DNA of 64,000 nucleotides from DAISKN01 sp963716925 (lineage in GTDB: Bacteria; Acidobacteriota; Vicinamibacteria; Marinacidobacterales; SMYC01). Where the stretch lies: the NCBI GenBank assembly GCA_963716925.1, contig CAVQUX010000025.1:558001-622000 (forward strand). The letters are read 5' to 3'. The notes under the pieces were generated by a model. The model worked only from the letters and a program-made list of their open reading frames with translations, did no database searches and was not told where the DNA came from. This document shows, piece by piece, positions 17,466 to 26,031 of the stretch (within the stretch, counting starts at the first letter, position 1; each line of letters begins with the position of its first letter). A program made the position numbers and the translations under genes.

Positions 17466-17957
17466 GTGCGAATCGAGCCCATGACCGCCGAGGACTGGCC
17501 TCGAGTGCGCGCGATCTACGAAGAGGGCATCGCCACCCGGCAAGCCACGTTCGAGACCGAGGCGCCCTCGTGGGAGCAATGGGATTCGGCTCACCTTCCG
17601 AACGGTCGACTCGTGGCGCGTGACGGCGATTCCGTCGTCGGTTGGGGGGCGTTGAGCCCCGTATCCCGGAGGCTATGCTACGCCGGCGTCGCGGAAGCCA
17701 GTGTGTACGTGGACGAATCGGCGCGCGGTCGAGGGATCGGGCGGGCTCTGCTGGAGGAGTTGATCGCGTTTTCGGAGGCACAGGGGATCTGGACGCTTCA
17801 AGGGGCGACCTTCCCCGAGAACACCGCGAGCCTCCGCCTTCAGGAGCGATGCGGCTTTCGCGTCGTGGGACGACGCGAGCGGATAGCCCGGATGGACGGC
17901 GTCTGGCGGGACACGGTCTTGACCGAACGGCGCAGCGGCAAGGTTGGCATTCGCTGA
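17466..17957 (+). CDS. GNAT N-acetyltransferase, phosphinothricin acetyltransferase-like
   Basis: Acetyl-CoA-dependent N-acetyltransferase of 163 residues. It starts VRIEPMTAEDWPRVRAIYEEG from the GTG at 17466 (an ATG at 17481 gives a protein five residues shorter). The acetyl-CoA pyrophosphate-binding motif is seen as ARGRGIGRALL, preceded by SVYVDE, and the C-terminal NTASLRLQERCGFRVVG is typical of the family. The overall pattern (IYEEGIATRQATFE, W-rich beta strands) matches the phosphinothricin/methionine sulfone acetyltransferase branch, which can act on several amino-acid analogues. The radical SAM gene follows 11 bases downstream, so they may be cotranscribed. Confidence 0.85.
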   Translation: MRIEPMTAEDWPRVRAIYEEGIATRQATFETEAPSWEQWDSAHLPNGRLVARDGDSVVGWGALSPVSRRLCYAGVAEASVYVDESARGRGIGRALLEELIAFSEAQGIWTLQGATFPENTASLRLQERCGFRVVGRRERIARMDGVWRDTVLTERRSGKVGIR

Positions 17958-17968
17958 AGGATTCCGAC

Positions 17969-18957
17969 GTGAGCGCCATACCCGCCTATCTTCGTCTTCA
18001 TGCGACCGGAGAGCTTCGGGAGCGGGTCGGGCGCGGGCTCGACATGCTCCGCTCCTGCCGGGTCTGCCCGCGGGATTGCGACGTCAATCGCCTGGAAGAT
18101 GAGAAGGCCATGTGCCTCACCGGCCGTCACGCCGTCGTCGCGAGCTACTTTCCCCACTTCGGAGAGGAAGACTGCCTCCGCGGCCATCGAGGCTCGGGCA
18201 CCATCTTCTTCGCGAACTGTAACCTGAAGTGCGTCTTCTGCCAGAACTACGACATCAGCCAGAAGCCCGCCGGGAAGGAAGTCACCCCCGAGGAGCTCGC
18301 GTGGATGATGCTGGAGCTTCAGGGGCTGGGCTGCCACAACGTCAACTTCGTGACCCCGGAGCACGTGGTGCCGCAGATCGTGGAGGCGCTGCCTTTCGCG
18401 ATCGAAGCCGGATTTCGGCTCCCCATCGTCTACAACACCAGCGGTTACGACTCCCTCGAGAGCCTGAAGCTTCTCGACGGCATCGTCGACGTCTACATGC
18501 CGGACTTCAAGTACTGGAGCGCCGAGGCGTCGAAGCGCTACTCCAAGGCGGAGAACTACGCGCGGGCGGTCAAGGAAGGCCTGGCGAGATGCAGCGGCAG
18601 GTGGGGGATCTAGTCCTCGACATCGACGGGCTCGCGAAGCGGGGCCTCCTCGTGCGGCATCTCGTCATGCCCGGTGGAGTCGCGGAGACCCGGGAAGTGA
18701 TGCGCTTCCTCGCTCGCTGTATCTCTCCGAACGTCTACGTGAACCTGATGGACCAGTACTATCCCGCGTTCAAGACCGATCGGTATCCCGAGATCCACCG
18801 GCGGATCACGGAAGAAGAATACCTGGCCGCCTACGAGGCGGCCATCGAGGAGGGAATCACGCCGTCTCGACGCCCGGGCCCCGCGAAAACATGCCCTCCA
18901 CGCCTGATCGGGATGCCCGGATGCCGGCGCTCTTCGTCGGCCACGGCTCGCCGATGA
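17969..18957 (+). CDS. Radical SAM protein, PflX-like (COG1313), frameshifted
   Basis: Radical S-adenosylmethionine protein. The cluster motif is CNLKCVFCQN, and upstream lies a second conserved cysteine set (CRVCPRDC and MCLTG) and the stretch PHFGEEDCLRGH, all typical of the PflX/COG1313 group, which has no established substrate. The GTG at 17969 gives MSAIPAYLRLHATGEL. Reading is lost near 18580 (after AVKEGL) where one base seems to be missing; the next frame continues GEMQRQVGDLVLDIDGLAKRG, MPGGVAETREV and YVNLMDQYYP. The C-terminus runs past the start of the dioxygenase gene, so the true stop may be earlier if there is another indel. Confidence 0.8.
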
Positions 18958-19714
18958 ACGCCATCGAGGACAACCGCTGGAGCCGCGCTCTCCGCGAGCT
19001 CGCACCCCTCCTCCCCAGACCTCGATCGGTGCTCGCGGTCTCGGCCCACTGGTTCGTCGAGGGCACCCGGGTCACGGCCAATCCTCATCCGCCGACGATC
19101 CACGATTTCGGCGGTTTCCCCCGGGCGCTGCACGAGGTCGAGTACCCCGCGCCCGGAGAGCCGCAGCTCGCGGAGCGAGTGCGCTCGCTCCTGGGAGAAG
19201 ACCGGGTCGCTCTCGACCACCGCCGTGGTCTCGACCACGGCGTCTGGTCGGTGCTGATGCATCTCTTTCCGCGAGCCGACGTTCCCGTGGTTCAACTCGA
19301 CCTCGACGAGAGGCTCACGCCGCGGGAGCATTACGAGCTCGCGCGGCCCCTTCGCCGCTTGCGCGACGAGGGGGTTCTTCTTCTCGGGAGCGGCAACGTC
19401 ACCCATAACCTCGGCTACGCGATGCGGCGGCACTCGGAAGGAGACGACTCGACTCCGGACTGGGCCGCCCGATTCGACGAAGCCGTGAAGCGCGCCTCGG
19501 TCGATCGCGACGGCGACGCGCTCGCGCGGCTTCTTCGAGACCGAAGACGGGCGTATGTCGCAGCCCAGCCCGGATCATTACCTTCCGATTCTGTACGTCG
19601 CGGCGGCAGCGGACGAGGGCGACGAAGTGTCGTTCCCCATCGAAGGCTTCGACTGGGGCTCGCTCTCGATGAGGAGCGCTTTGTTTCGATCTCAGGCGAA
19701 CCGCACGCTGTAGA
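18891..19714 (+). CDS. DODA-type extradiol ring-cleavage dioxygenase, frameshifted
   Basis: LigB-fold dioxygenase of the 4,5-DOPA dioxygenase (YgiD) type, about 273 residues. Metal-ligand and active-site segments are visible: MPALFVGHGSPMNAIEDN at the start, SAHWFVEG, TIHDFGGFP and GSGNVTHNL. Near 19536 the frame changes; the continuation TEDGRMSQPSPDHYLPILYV and SMRSALFRSQANRTL provides the conserved C-terminal histidine and end. The bacterial enzymes cleave catechols such as DOPA; MEMO1-like proteins share the fold, so a non-catalytic role is possible. It follows the PflX-like gene with overlap. The 3' end overlaps the convergent propeller gene by 23 bases. Confidence 0.85.
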
Positions 19715-20777
19715 TCGGCGGAAGCTGCGTCGAGAGCGTCCGGAACGAGTCCCCCTGGTCCTCGCTGAGCCAGAGCGACCCCGTCGTCGAGCCCATCGCC
19801 AGGCGATCTCCCGACTTGTCGACGTCCATCCCGTGGCGGTAGACGACGTCGTAGGCGTGCTCCTGCGGCAGTCCCTCGCGGAGCACGTCGAAGCTCTCCC
19901 CTCCGTCGCGGGTGCGCGCCACGACGACCTTGCCGTCGACGGGGACGCGGTGCTCGTCCTTCACCAGCGGCACGAGCCAGGAGGTCCTGGGATCGCGCGG
20001 GTGGATCGCCGCGGCGAACCCGAAGGAGCTCGGCCGAGAAGAGATCGATTGCCAGCTCTTCCCGCCGTCCGACGAGCGAAAGACCCCGTTGTGATGCTGC
20101 ACCCAGAGAACGTTCGCGTCGGATGGGCACATGACCATGCGATGGGGATCCTGGATCGCTGGATCCTCGCGGCTCTCCGGAGGCATGTACTCCGCGTACA
20201 TTCCCTCGGTGCTCACGCGCCAGGAAGCGCCGTCGTCGTCCGTGATCCAGACGCCTCCGCAGGAAACTCCGAGAAGCACCCGCCGGCTGTCCTGAGGGTC
20301 CACGATCACCGAGTGGATCCCCGGATGGTCGTAGCCTCCTCCGAACCACCTTGCTCGTTCGGGCAGGTTCCAGAGGGGGTCGTTGAGCCGCCAGCTCTCC
20401 CCTCGATCCTCGCTGCGGAAGAGCCCGCCGGGGATGGTTCCCGCCCAGAGCACGCCCGGCCGGTCGGCGCCGCCGGCCTCGAGGCACCAGAGGAGCTTCA
20501 CCGCGGGCGCATCTTCCGTTGCGCCCTCTTCCGCTTTGGGGTACGCCGGCGCCTGGACTTCGTGAAACGTCGCGCCGGAATCGAAGGACCGGTGGAGCTT
20601 CACTCCGAAGTGACCGAGATTCAGCGCCGCGTAGATCGTCCCGTCCCGTTCGTCGGGAAGGACGTAGGTGACGGGATCCCCGAGGAACGCGGTTCTCTCG
20701 ATCTTCCACTCGCCCCGGCCGCTTCGTTCGAATTGGAAGAGCCCCTTTCGGGTCCCGACGTACAGTCTGTCGGTCAT
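19692..20777 (-). CDS. BNR/WD40-type propeller protein (sialidase-like fold)
   Basis: Protein of 361 residues built of beta-propeller repeats with Asp-box/BNR signatures: RSFDSGATFHEV, RSEDRGESWRL, TDDDGASWRVS, RSSDGGKSWQSI, RTRDGGESFDVL and LSEDQGDSFRTL. There is no signal peptide: the start MTDRLYVGTRKGLFQFER goes directly into the first blade. Proteins with this start are annotated as exo-alpha-sialidase or glycosyl hydrolase-like, but catalytic residues of sialidases are not evident, so an enzymatic role is doubtful. It is encoded 17 bases downstream of a MoaD/ThiS-like gene on the same strand, an arrangement I believe recurs in other genomes. Confidence 0.85.
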   Translation of the reverse strand: MTDRLYVGTRKGLFQFERSGRGEWKIERTAFLGDPVTYVLPDERDGTIYAALNLGHFGVKLHRSFDSGATFHEVQAPAYPKAEEGATEDAPAVKLLWCLEAGGADRPGVLWAGTIPGGLFRSEDRGESWRLNDPLWNLPERARWFGGGYDHPGIHSVIVDPQDSRRVLLGVSCGGVWITDDDGASWRVSTEGMYAEYMPPESREDPAIQDPHRMVMCPSDANVLWVQHHNGVFRSSDGGKSWQSISSRPSSFGFAAAIHPRDPRTSWLVPLVKDEHRVPVDGKVVVARTRDGGESFDVLREGLPQEHAYDVVYRHGMDVDKSGDRLAMGSTTGSLWLSEDQGDSFRTLSTQLPPIYSVRFA

Positions 20778-20794
20778 TTTCACCCCCTGATCGT

Positions 20795-21065
20795 TCAGCC
20801 GCCTGACAGCGCCTGCATCACGAACACGTCCTGGTGGTCCTGGACTCTGTCGGTCAGGTGTACTCGGTCGGAAACCATCTCCCCACCGACGAAGACCGCC
20901 ACGTGCTGGCGCAGCCGCCCCTGCTCGTCGACGATGTAGCTCCGGAGCCGCGGGTTCTCCCGGAACACCTTGTCGAGCGCCTCGGCCACGGTGCCCGCGG
21001 GAACGACGACCTCGGGGCAGTCCAGATGGCGCGTCGAGGTTCGGGGTGAAAGCGACGACCGGCAT
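20795..21065 (-). CDS. MoaD/ThiS-family ubiquitin-like protein, frameshifted
   Basis: Small beta-grasp protein of about 90 residues that ends in the hallmark Gly-Gly (VFVMQALSGG), the site where MoaD/ThiS proteins are activated and carry sulphur. The start MPVVAFTPNL is in one frame; near 21035 it passes to the frame that continues HLDCPEVVVPAGTVAEALD, FRENPRLRSYIVDEQG and VAVFVGGEMVSDRVHL. No MoaE, ThiG or E1-like activating enzyme is encoded nearby. Its genetic partner is the propeller protein directly downstream, so it may serve a pathway other than molybdopterin or thiamine synthesis. The frameshift may be a sequencing error. Confidence 0.8.
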
Positions 21066-21069
21066 GCTG

Positions 21070-21079
21070 CTAGTATAAT
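21070..21079. promoter_or_regulatory. Bidirectional -10 element (CTAGTATAAT)
   Basis: Plus strand TATAAT at 21074-21079 upstream of the amidase gene; minus strand TATACT at 21077-21072 immediately upstream of the MoaD-like start at 21065. The same decamer occurs at 30342-30351 between two other divergent genes. No good -35 hexamer was seen for either direction. Confidence 0.45.
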
Positions 21080-21090
21080 GTTTCGCCGTG

Positions 21091-22990
21091 ATGAAATTCG
21101 CGGAGATTCGCCCTCGTTCTCGCCCTCGCGATCACCCGCGGCCGCTCGGACCCCGAGCTACGACGCGTTCGAGAAAACCATCCCCGAGCTCCAGGAGGCG
21201 ATGGAGCGGGGCGACGTGACCTCGGAGGAGCTCGTCCGGCAGTATCTGGAGCGCATCGAGTCCTTCGACCGCGGAGGCCCGGCCCTGAACGCGCTCTTGT
21301 TCGTGAATCCGAGAGCCCTCGAGGAAGCGGAAGCTCTCGATCGGGAGCGGCGGGATCGCAGGCCCTCGGGGACCTCTCCACGGGATTCCGATCATCCTCA
21401 AGGACAACTACGACACCCGCGATATGCCGACCACGGCGAGCTCCGTCGCCCTCACCGGCTTCGTTCCCAAGGACGACGCGTTCCAGGTCCGGAAGCTCCG
21501 CGAGGCCGGGAGCGGTGCTTCTCGCGAAATCGAACCTTCACGAGCTCGCCCGGGGCATCACCACCGTGAGCTCGCTCGGCGGACAGACGCTGAATCCCTA
21601 CGATCCCAGCCGCAATCCCGGCGGCTCGAGCGGCGGCACCGCAGCCGCCATCGCCGCGAACCTCGCCGCGGTGGGAATGGGAAGCGACACCTGCGGCTCG
21701 ATTCGGATTCCCGCGGCGAACAACAACCTCTTCGGCCTCCGGGTGACGCAGGGCCTTTCGAGCCGGGACGGCATCATTCCCCTTTCCCACACCCAGGACG
21801 TCGGTGGGCCGCTCGCCCGCAGCGTCATCGATCTGGTTCTCGTCCTCGACGCCACCGTCGGGCCCGATCCCGCGGATCCGCAGACCGCGGCCGCGGCCGG
21901 CCGGATCCCGGAGAGCTACCGCCAGTTCCTGAAACGCGACGGACTGAAGGGCAGGAGGCTGGGACTCTTGAAGAGCTATCTCGAGACGAGCCCACCGGAG
22001 AAGGAGATGACGGACGTGGTCCTCGCCGCCGTCGAGGCGATGAAGAAGGAAGGGGCGGAGGCGGTCGAGATCGAGATCGAAGAGCTCTCGGAGCTCCTGG
22101 AAAGCGCGGGGGTAATCGGCATGGAGTTCAAGTTCGACCTCGAGGACTACCTCGAAGCCGCGGGCGGAGCCCCGGTGAAGAACCTGGGTGAGATCCTCGA
22201 CCGAGGTCTGTACCACGATGCTCTCGGGCCGATCTTCCGGACTTCGAACGACGCCAAGGAGAACTCGGAGGAGTATCGGAAGGCGCTCTCCCGGAGAAAG
22301 GACGTTCAGAAGGAGCTGCTGGGCGCGATGAAGAAGCATCGCCTCGACGCCATCGTCTACCCCACGCTTCGGGTGAAGCCGGCGCGCGTCGGCGATCCCC
22401 AGCCGGGAAGCTCCTGCACCGTGAGCGCGCACTCGGGCCTTCCCGCGTTCAGCCTTCCCGCGGGGTTCACAAAAGACGGCGTCCCCGTGGGCATCGAGCT
22501 CCTGGGAAGGGCGTTCGAGGAAGGCGAGCTCATCGCCATGGCGTACGCCTACGAGCAGGCGGCGCGGCCGCGAAAGCCTCCGTCGCGGACGCCGTCGCTC
22601 GTGAGCGGCGAGCTCTCGCGGCCGTTCACGCTGTCGGGTGACCTCGAGGGCCATGCTCTGCTCGACGTACCCACGCAGACGCTTCGCTACGAGCTCCAGT
22701 GGTCCGGGGTTCTCGGCGACGAGATCCTCGACATCAAGCTGCACAAACAGGAGACGGACTCCGCGGGTCCGGTGGTCGCGCTTCTCGGGAGCGACCGGCG
22801 GGGGGAGCTCGCCGTGAGGAACGAGGATCTCGAGGCGCTTCTCGCGGGTAAGCTCTACGTCGTCCTGTATACGCGGCAAAACCCTCTCGGCGCCGCGCGG
22901 GCCAGGTTCCTCGATGCCTCGGATTCGACGCATCACGCCGAGGAGGCTCACTGGATCAGGGGTGGCGACGCGGGCGCCATGCCGCGATAG
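21091..22990 (+). CDS. Secreted amidase-signature hydrolase with CHRD-like tail, frameshifted
   Basis: Amidase-signature enzyme of about 630 residues. The catalytic Ser-Ser-Lys system is visible: lysine in LAKSNLHEL, the glycine/serine stretch NPGGSSGGTAAA, and MGSDTCGSIRIPAANNN. The first part of the gene is broken several times. A signal-like LVLALAITRG occurs in one frame, TPSYDAFEKTIPELQEAM in a second, GPLHGIPIILKDNYDTRDMP in a third from about 21370, and the frame changes again near 21510. From there it is open to 22990. The last 130 residues (PFTLSGDLEG, TLRYELQWSG, GKLYVVLYTRQNP) resemble a CHRD domain. Substrate unknown. Confidence 0.82.
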
Positions 22991-24138
22991 ACGAACTTCT
23001 GCACGCGCTTTCCTTCGTACGTCTCGGTGACGTAGAGGTTGCCCTTGGAGTCCGCCGCGATGTTGTGAGAGCCGTAGAACTGACCCGCCCAGCGGCCGGC
23101 GCCCCCGAACGCGGTCACCACCTCGAGCGTTTGTCGGAGGACGATCCAGACCTGTTGATTGGTTCCGTCGGGAACGAACAGATAGGTCTGTGCCGGGTCG
23201 GTGGAGAACGCGATGTCCCAGACCGAGCCGCTCCCGAGCGTTCGCCTCGCGACGAAAGCTTCCTTCACGAACGTGCCGTCCTTGCGAAACACCTGGATCC
23301 GATCGTTCGTTCGATCGCAGACATAGAGAAGGTCGTCCCTCGAGATCCGAACGGCGTGCACTATGCGGAATTGCGGCGCCGGCGGCCCCTCCGGGTCGTA
23401 CTGGCTCGGGCGGTTCTCGTGCTGCACCACGCCGCTGAAAGGGCTGGGAAGGTGCTCGCCCGCCTCCTCGAAATAGGAGTCGTCGGGCCTGTTTCCGTAG
23501 GCGCCCCAGTGCCGTTTGTAGGCGCCGGTTCCCGCGTCGAATACGATGACCCGATGATTCACGTATCCATCGGCCACGAAGAGCTCGTTCGCCGGGCGGT
23601 CCACGATCATGTGCGCGGCCCCGCCGAGATTCCCGGTATCGTTGCTCCCGAGGTTCCGCCCTTTGCGGCCAATCTGCATCAGGAACTCGCCTTGCCGGGT
23701 GAACTTCAGAATCTGCGAGTCCTTGGGTCCGCCCCCCGCGAGCCAGACGTTGTCCTCGTCGTCGACGTGGATGCCGTGCTCCAGGTCCGGCCACTCGTAT
23801 CCGGGACCGGGCCCTCCCCACGCATGGACGACATTCCCCTCGGGGTCGAACTCGAGAACGGGAGGCGCGGCGCCCCAGATCGAGCGCGTTTCGTTCGGCT
23901 GCAGCGTCCCCGGACGGTGGACGATGAAGACGTGATCCCTGGAGTCGACGGCCACCCCGACGACCGCACCCACGAGCCAGCGGTTCGGAAGCGGCTTCGG
24001 CCACATCGGGTCAACGGCGAACGAGGGAGCTTCGACGCTCTTCTCGATTCCCGGGGCGCCGCTCGCTGCGGGCCCGACGAGACATCCGAAAACGGTCGTC
24101 GCCGCTCCGAACCGAGTCACGGATCGCTTTCTCATCAT
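22948..24138 (-). CDS. Secreted NHL-repeat propeller protein, peptidyl-hydroxyglycine lyase-like
   Basis: Protein of 396 residues with a signal peptide after two methionines (MMRKRSVTRFGAATTVFGCL). The body is an NHL-type six-bladed propeller with repeats such as GVAVDSRDHVFIVHR, HGIHVDDEDNVWLAGG, NELFVADGYVNHRVIVFD, DDLLYVCDRTNDRIQVF and IAADSKGNLYVTETYEG. This pattern (VADGYxNxRV) is shared with peptidyl-alpha-hydroxyglycine alpha-amidating lyases; bacterial relatives are usually annotated that way without proof of activity. It is convergent with the amidase gene and overlaps its last 43 bases. The function is uncertain; a calcium-dependent lyase or a binding propeller are both possible. 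Confidence 0.8.
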   Translation of the reverse strand: MMRKRSVTRFGAATTVFGCLVGPAASGAPGIEKSVEAPSFAVDPMWPKPLPNRWLVGAVVGVAVDSRDHVFIVHRPGTLQPNETRSIWGAAPPVLEFDPEGNVVHAWGGPGPGYEWPDLEHGIHVDDEDNVWLAGGGPKDSQILKFTRQGEFLMQIGRKGRNLGSNDTGNLGGAAHMIVDRPANELFVADGYVNHRVIVFDAGTGAYKRHWGAYGNRPDDSYFEEAGEHLPSPFSGVVQHENRPSQYDPEGPPAPQFRIVHAVRISRDDLLYVCDRTNDRIQVFRKDGTFVKEAFVARRTLGSGSVWDIAFSTDPAQTYLFVPDGTNQQVWIVLRQTLEVVTAFGGAGRWAGQFYGSHNIAADSKGNLYVTETYEGKRVQKFVYRGMAPASPPLIQ

Positions 24139-24170
24139 GGGGGACACAGTATCCCCCGGCGCGGCGTCCT

Positions 24171-24365
24171 TCAACGAGGGCTTCCGCCCGGCCTTGGAGC
24201 AAAGACCGGACACACCACCACCGGCTGAGGCGGGTACTTCGGCCGCGTGGGCTCCTCGCACATCAGGAACACTGTTTGTCGCTTCGTTTCCACGAAGCGA
24301 AGGTGGACGCAGCCATGGCACTTGCTTTGAAGAAACGGTCGGGGGAGGTCCGGCGAGTCGTTCAA
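24171..24365 (-). CDS. Small four-cysteine protein
   Basis: Protein of 64 residues with the pattern CHGCVHL, then FLMCEEP and VVVCPVF, so four cysteines (Cx2C, C, C) that could bind zinc or a cluster. KYPPQP between the last two cysteines is a striking conserved-looking motif, and I recall similar short proteins in other Acidobacteria and Proteobacteria of unknown function. The start is a TTG that overlaps the stop of the histidine kinase gene (TTGA), implying translational coupling. No alternative ATG exists in front of the cysteine motifs. Confidence 0.55.
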   Translation of the reverse strand: MNDSPDLPRPFLQSKCHGCVHLRFVETKRQTVFLMCEEPTRPKYPPQPVVVCPVFAPRPGGSPR

Positions 24366-25906
24366 TCCTGGAGCAAAGACGTGAGCTTCTCGTAATCGAG
24401 GGGCTTCAACAGGTGGGCGTCGAAACCCGCCTCTTTCGTGCGTTTTCGATCCTCCGGCGATCCGTAACCGGTCAGGGCGATGAGACGGAGGTCGCCGCCC
24501 CCCTCCTCCTGGCGGAGTCTCCTCGCAATCTCGTACCCGTCGATCTCGGGCAAGCCCAGGTCGACGATGGCCACGTCGGGATGGATGCGGGACAAGGCGC
24601 CCAGCGCCTCTCGCGCATGCTTCGCCTGGTGCACCTCGTGACCCGCCGCCGAAAGGGACATTCGCAGCGTTTCGAGCGCGTCGGAGTTGTCTTCCACGAT
24701 CAGAATCCGCCGCCGCTTGAACGCCTCATCCGACGGACTCGGTGCCGTGTCCTCCAAGTCGTTTACCATCGGCGGAGCCGGAATCGCCGGCATGCGTACG
24801 GAAAATCGACTCCCCCGATTCGGACCGAGGCTGACCGCTTCAACCGAGCCGCCGTGGAGCTCGGCCAATCGTCGCACCAACGTGAGGCCGATTCCCAAAC
24901 CCCCCTCTGTCCGGTCGAGGCTGCGGTCTCCCTGCACGAAGAGGTCGAATATTCGAGGAAGCAGCTGCTCGGGGATGCCGATGCCGCTGTCCTCGACTCG
25001 TATCACGGCATCGCCTCCCTCGGTCCCGACGGAAACCTGGATGCGTCCGCCCGCGGGGGTGTACTTCACGGCGTTTCCCGTCAGATTGGATACGATTTGC
25101 TCGATTCTCACGTCGTCGGCTTCCACCCAAACCGGCTCGAGCGCCAGCGCGACATCGTGGTGTTCCAGTCGTCCGCTGGCGCGCATCGAGCCGACGGCTC
25201 GAGCCACGGATCCGCTCAGGTCGAGAGGCGCCTTGTGTAGAAGAATCTTCCCGGTCACTATCCGACCCATGCTCAGCAGATCGTCGATGAGTCGAGTGAG
25301 ATTCCGCACCTGGCGTGAAATCACGTCGCGCGCGAACTGGGACGCTTCCTCGCCGGCGTCCTTTTCGAGGATTTGAACGGAGTTGCTGATCGCCCCCAGA
25401 GGGTTTCGCAGCTCGTGCCCCAGCATCGCCAGGAATTCGTCCTTGGCGCGATTGGCGTGCTCCATCTCCATGTAGAGCGCTTTGAGCTCCCGCGCGGCTC
25501 GCTTCTGGGCCGTGATATCTCGGGCGATCTTCGATGCGCCGATGATCCGTCCCGTGCCGTCCTTGATCGGCGACACGGTGAGCGAGATGTCGACCCGGGT
25601 CCCGTCCTTCCGCACCCGCACGGTCTCGAAGTGCTGTACGCTTTCTCCGCGCGTGATGCGCTTCAGGACCTCCGCTTCCTCGAACTGACGGTCGGGTGGA
25701 ATGATGACGGTGATCGGCGTGCCCATCATTTCGGCGGCGGTATAGCCGAAGATCCTCTCGGCGGCCCGGTTCCAGGAGGTGACGATCCCGTCGAGGGTCT
25801 TGCTCGCAATCGCATCGTCGGAGGTCTCGACGATTGCCGCGAGCCGAGCGCGGTGCTCCTCGGCCTCCTGCAATTCGAGCGGGCTTGGACGTTGCATCTT
25901 CACCAT
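24362..25906 (-). CDS. Hybrid sensor histidine kinase with PAS and receiver domains
   Basis: Soluble sensor kinase of 514 residues: a PAS domain at about 22-135 (IVETSDDAI, GYTAAEMMG, IIPPDRQFEE), the HisKA motif HELRNPLG with phosphorylated histidine H164, a HATPase domain (NLTGNAVKYTP, DSGIGIPEQLL, GGLGIGLTLV) and a C-terminal receiver (ILIVEDNSDAL; phosphoacceptor near D449 in VDLGLPE; lysine in LLKPLD). There is no membrane segment, so it senses a cytoplasmic signal. No output regulator is adjacent; the receiver may pass phosphate to a distant protein. The start MVKMQRPS at 25906 is preferred over the second methionine. It is followed by the overlapping small four-Cys gene. Confidence 0.92.
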   Translation of the reverse strand: MVKMQRPSPLELQEAEEHRARLAAIVETSDDAIASKTLDGIVTSWNRAAERIFGYTAAEMMGTPITVIIPPDRQFEEAEVLKRITRGESVQHFETVRVRKDGTRVDISLTVSPIKDGTGRIIGASKIARDITAQKRAARELKALYMEMEHANRAKDEFLAMLGHELRNPLGAISNSVQILEKDAGEEASQFARDVISRQVRNLTRLIDDLLSMGRIVTGKILLHKAPLDLSGSVARAVGSMRASGRLEHHDVALALEPVWVEADDVRIEQIVSNLTGNAVKYTPAGGRIQVSVGTEGGDAVIRVEDSGIGIPEQLLPRIFDLFVQGDRSLDRTEGGLGIGLTLVRRLAELHGGSVEAVSLGPNRGSRFSVRMPAIPAPPMVNDLEDTAPSPSDEAFKRRRILIVEDNSDALETLRMSLSAAGHEVHQAKHAREALGALSRIHPDVAIVDLGLPEIDGYEIARRLRQEEGGGDLRLIALTGYGSPEDRKRTKEAGFDAHLLKPLDYEKLTSLLQD

Positions 25907-26031
25907 TCGACGTTCCGGCGGTCGGCCGTATGTTACTTCGAACAAAGGACAAATGCCGAGCGATCCATTTGTGGCCTTTTCCGCGGAAATCTCTATCCGG
26001 GTTTCACCGTAGGGAACCCGGAAGCGAGTGC

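Noticed and set aside
17969..18957. Assignment of the radical SAM protein to the AmmeMemoRadiSam system
   Set aside because: The N-terminal CRVCPRDC cluster, PHFGEE and CNLKCVFCQN pattern fits PflX/COG1313 better, and no AMMECR1 gene is present.
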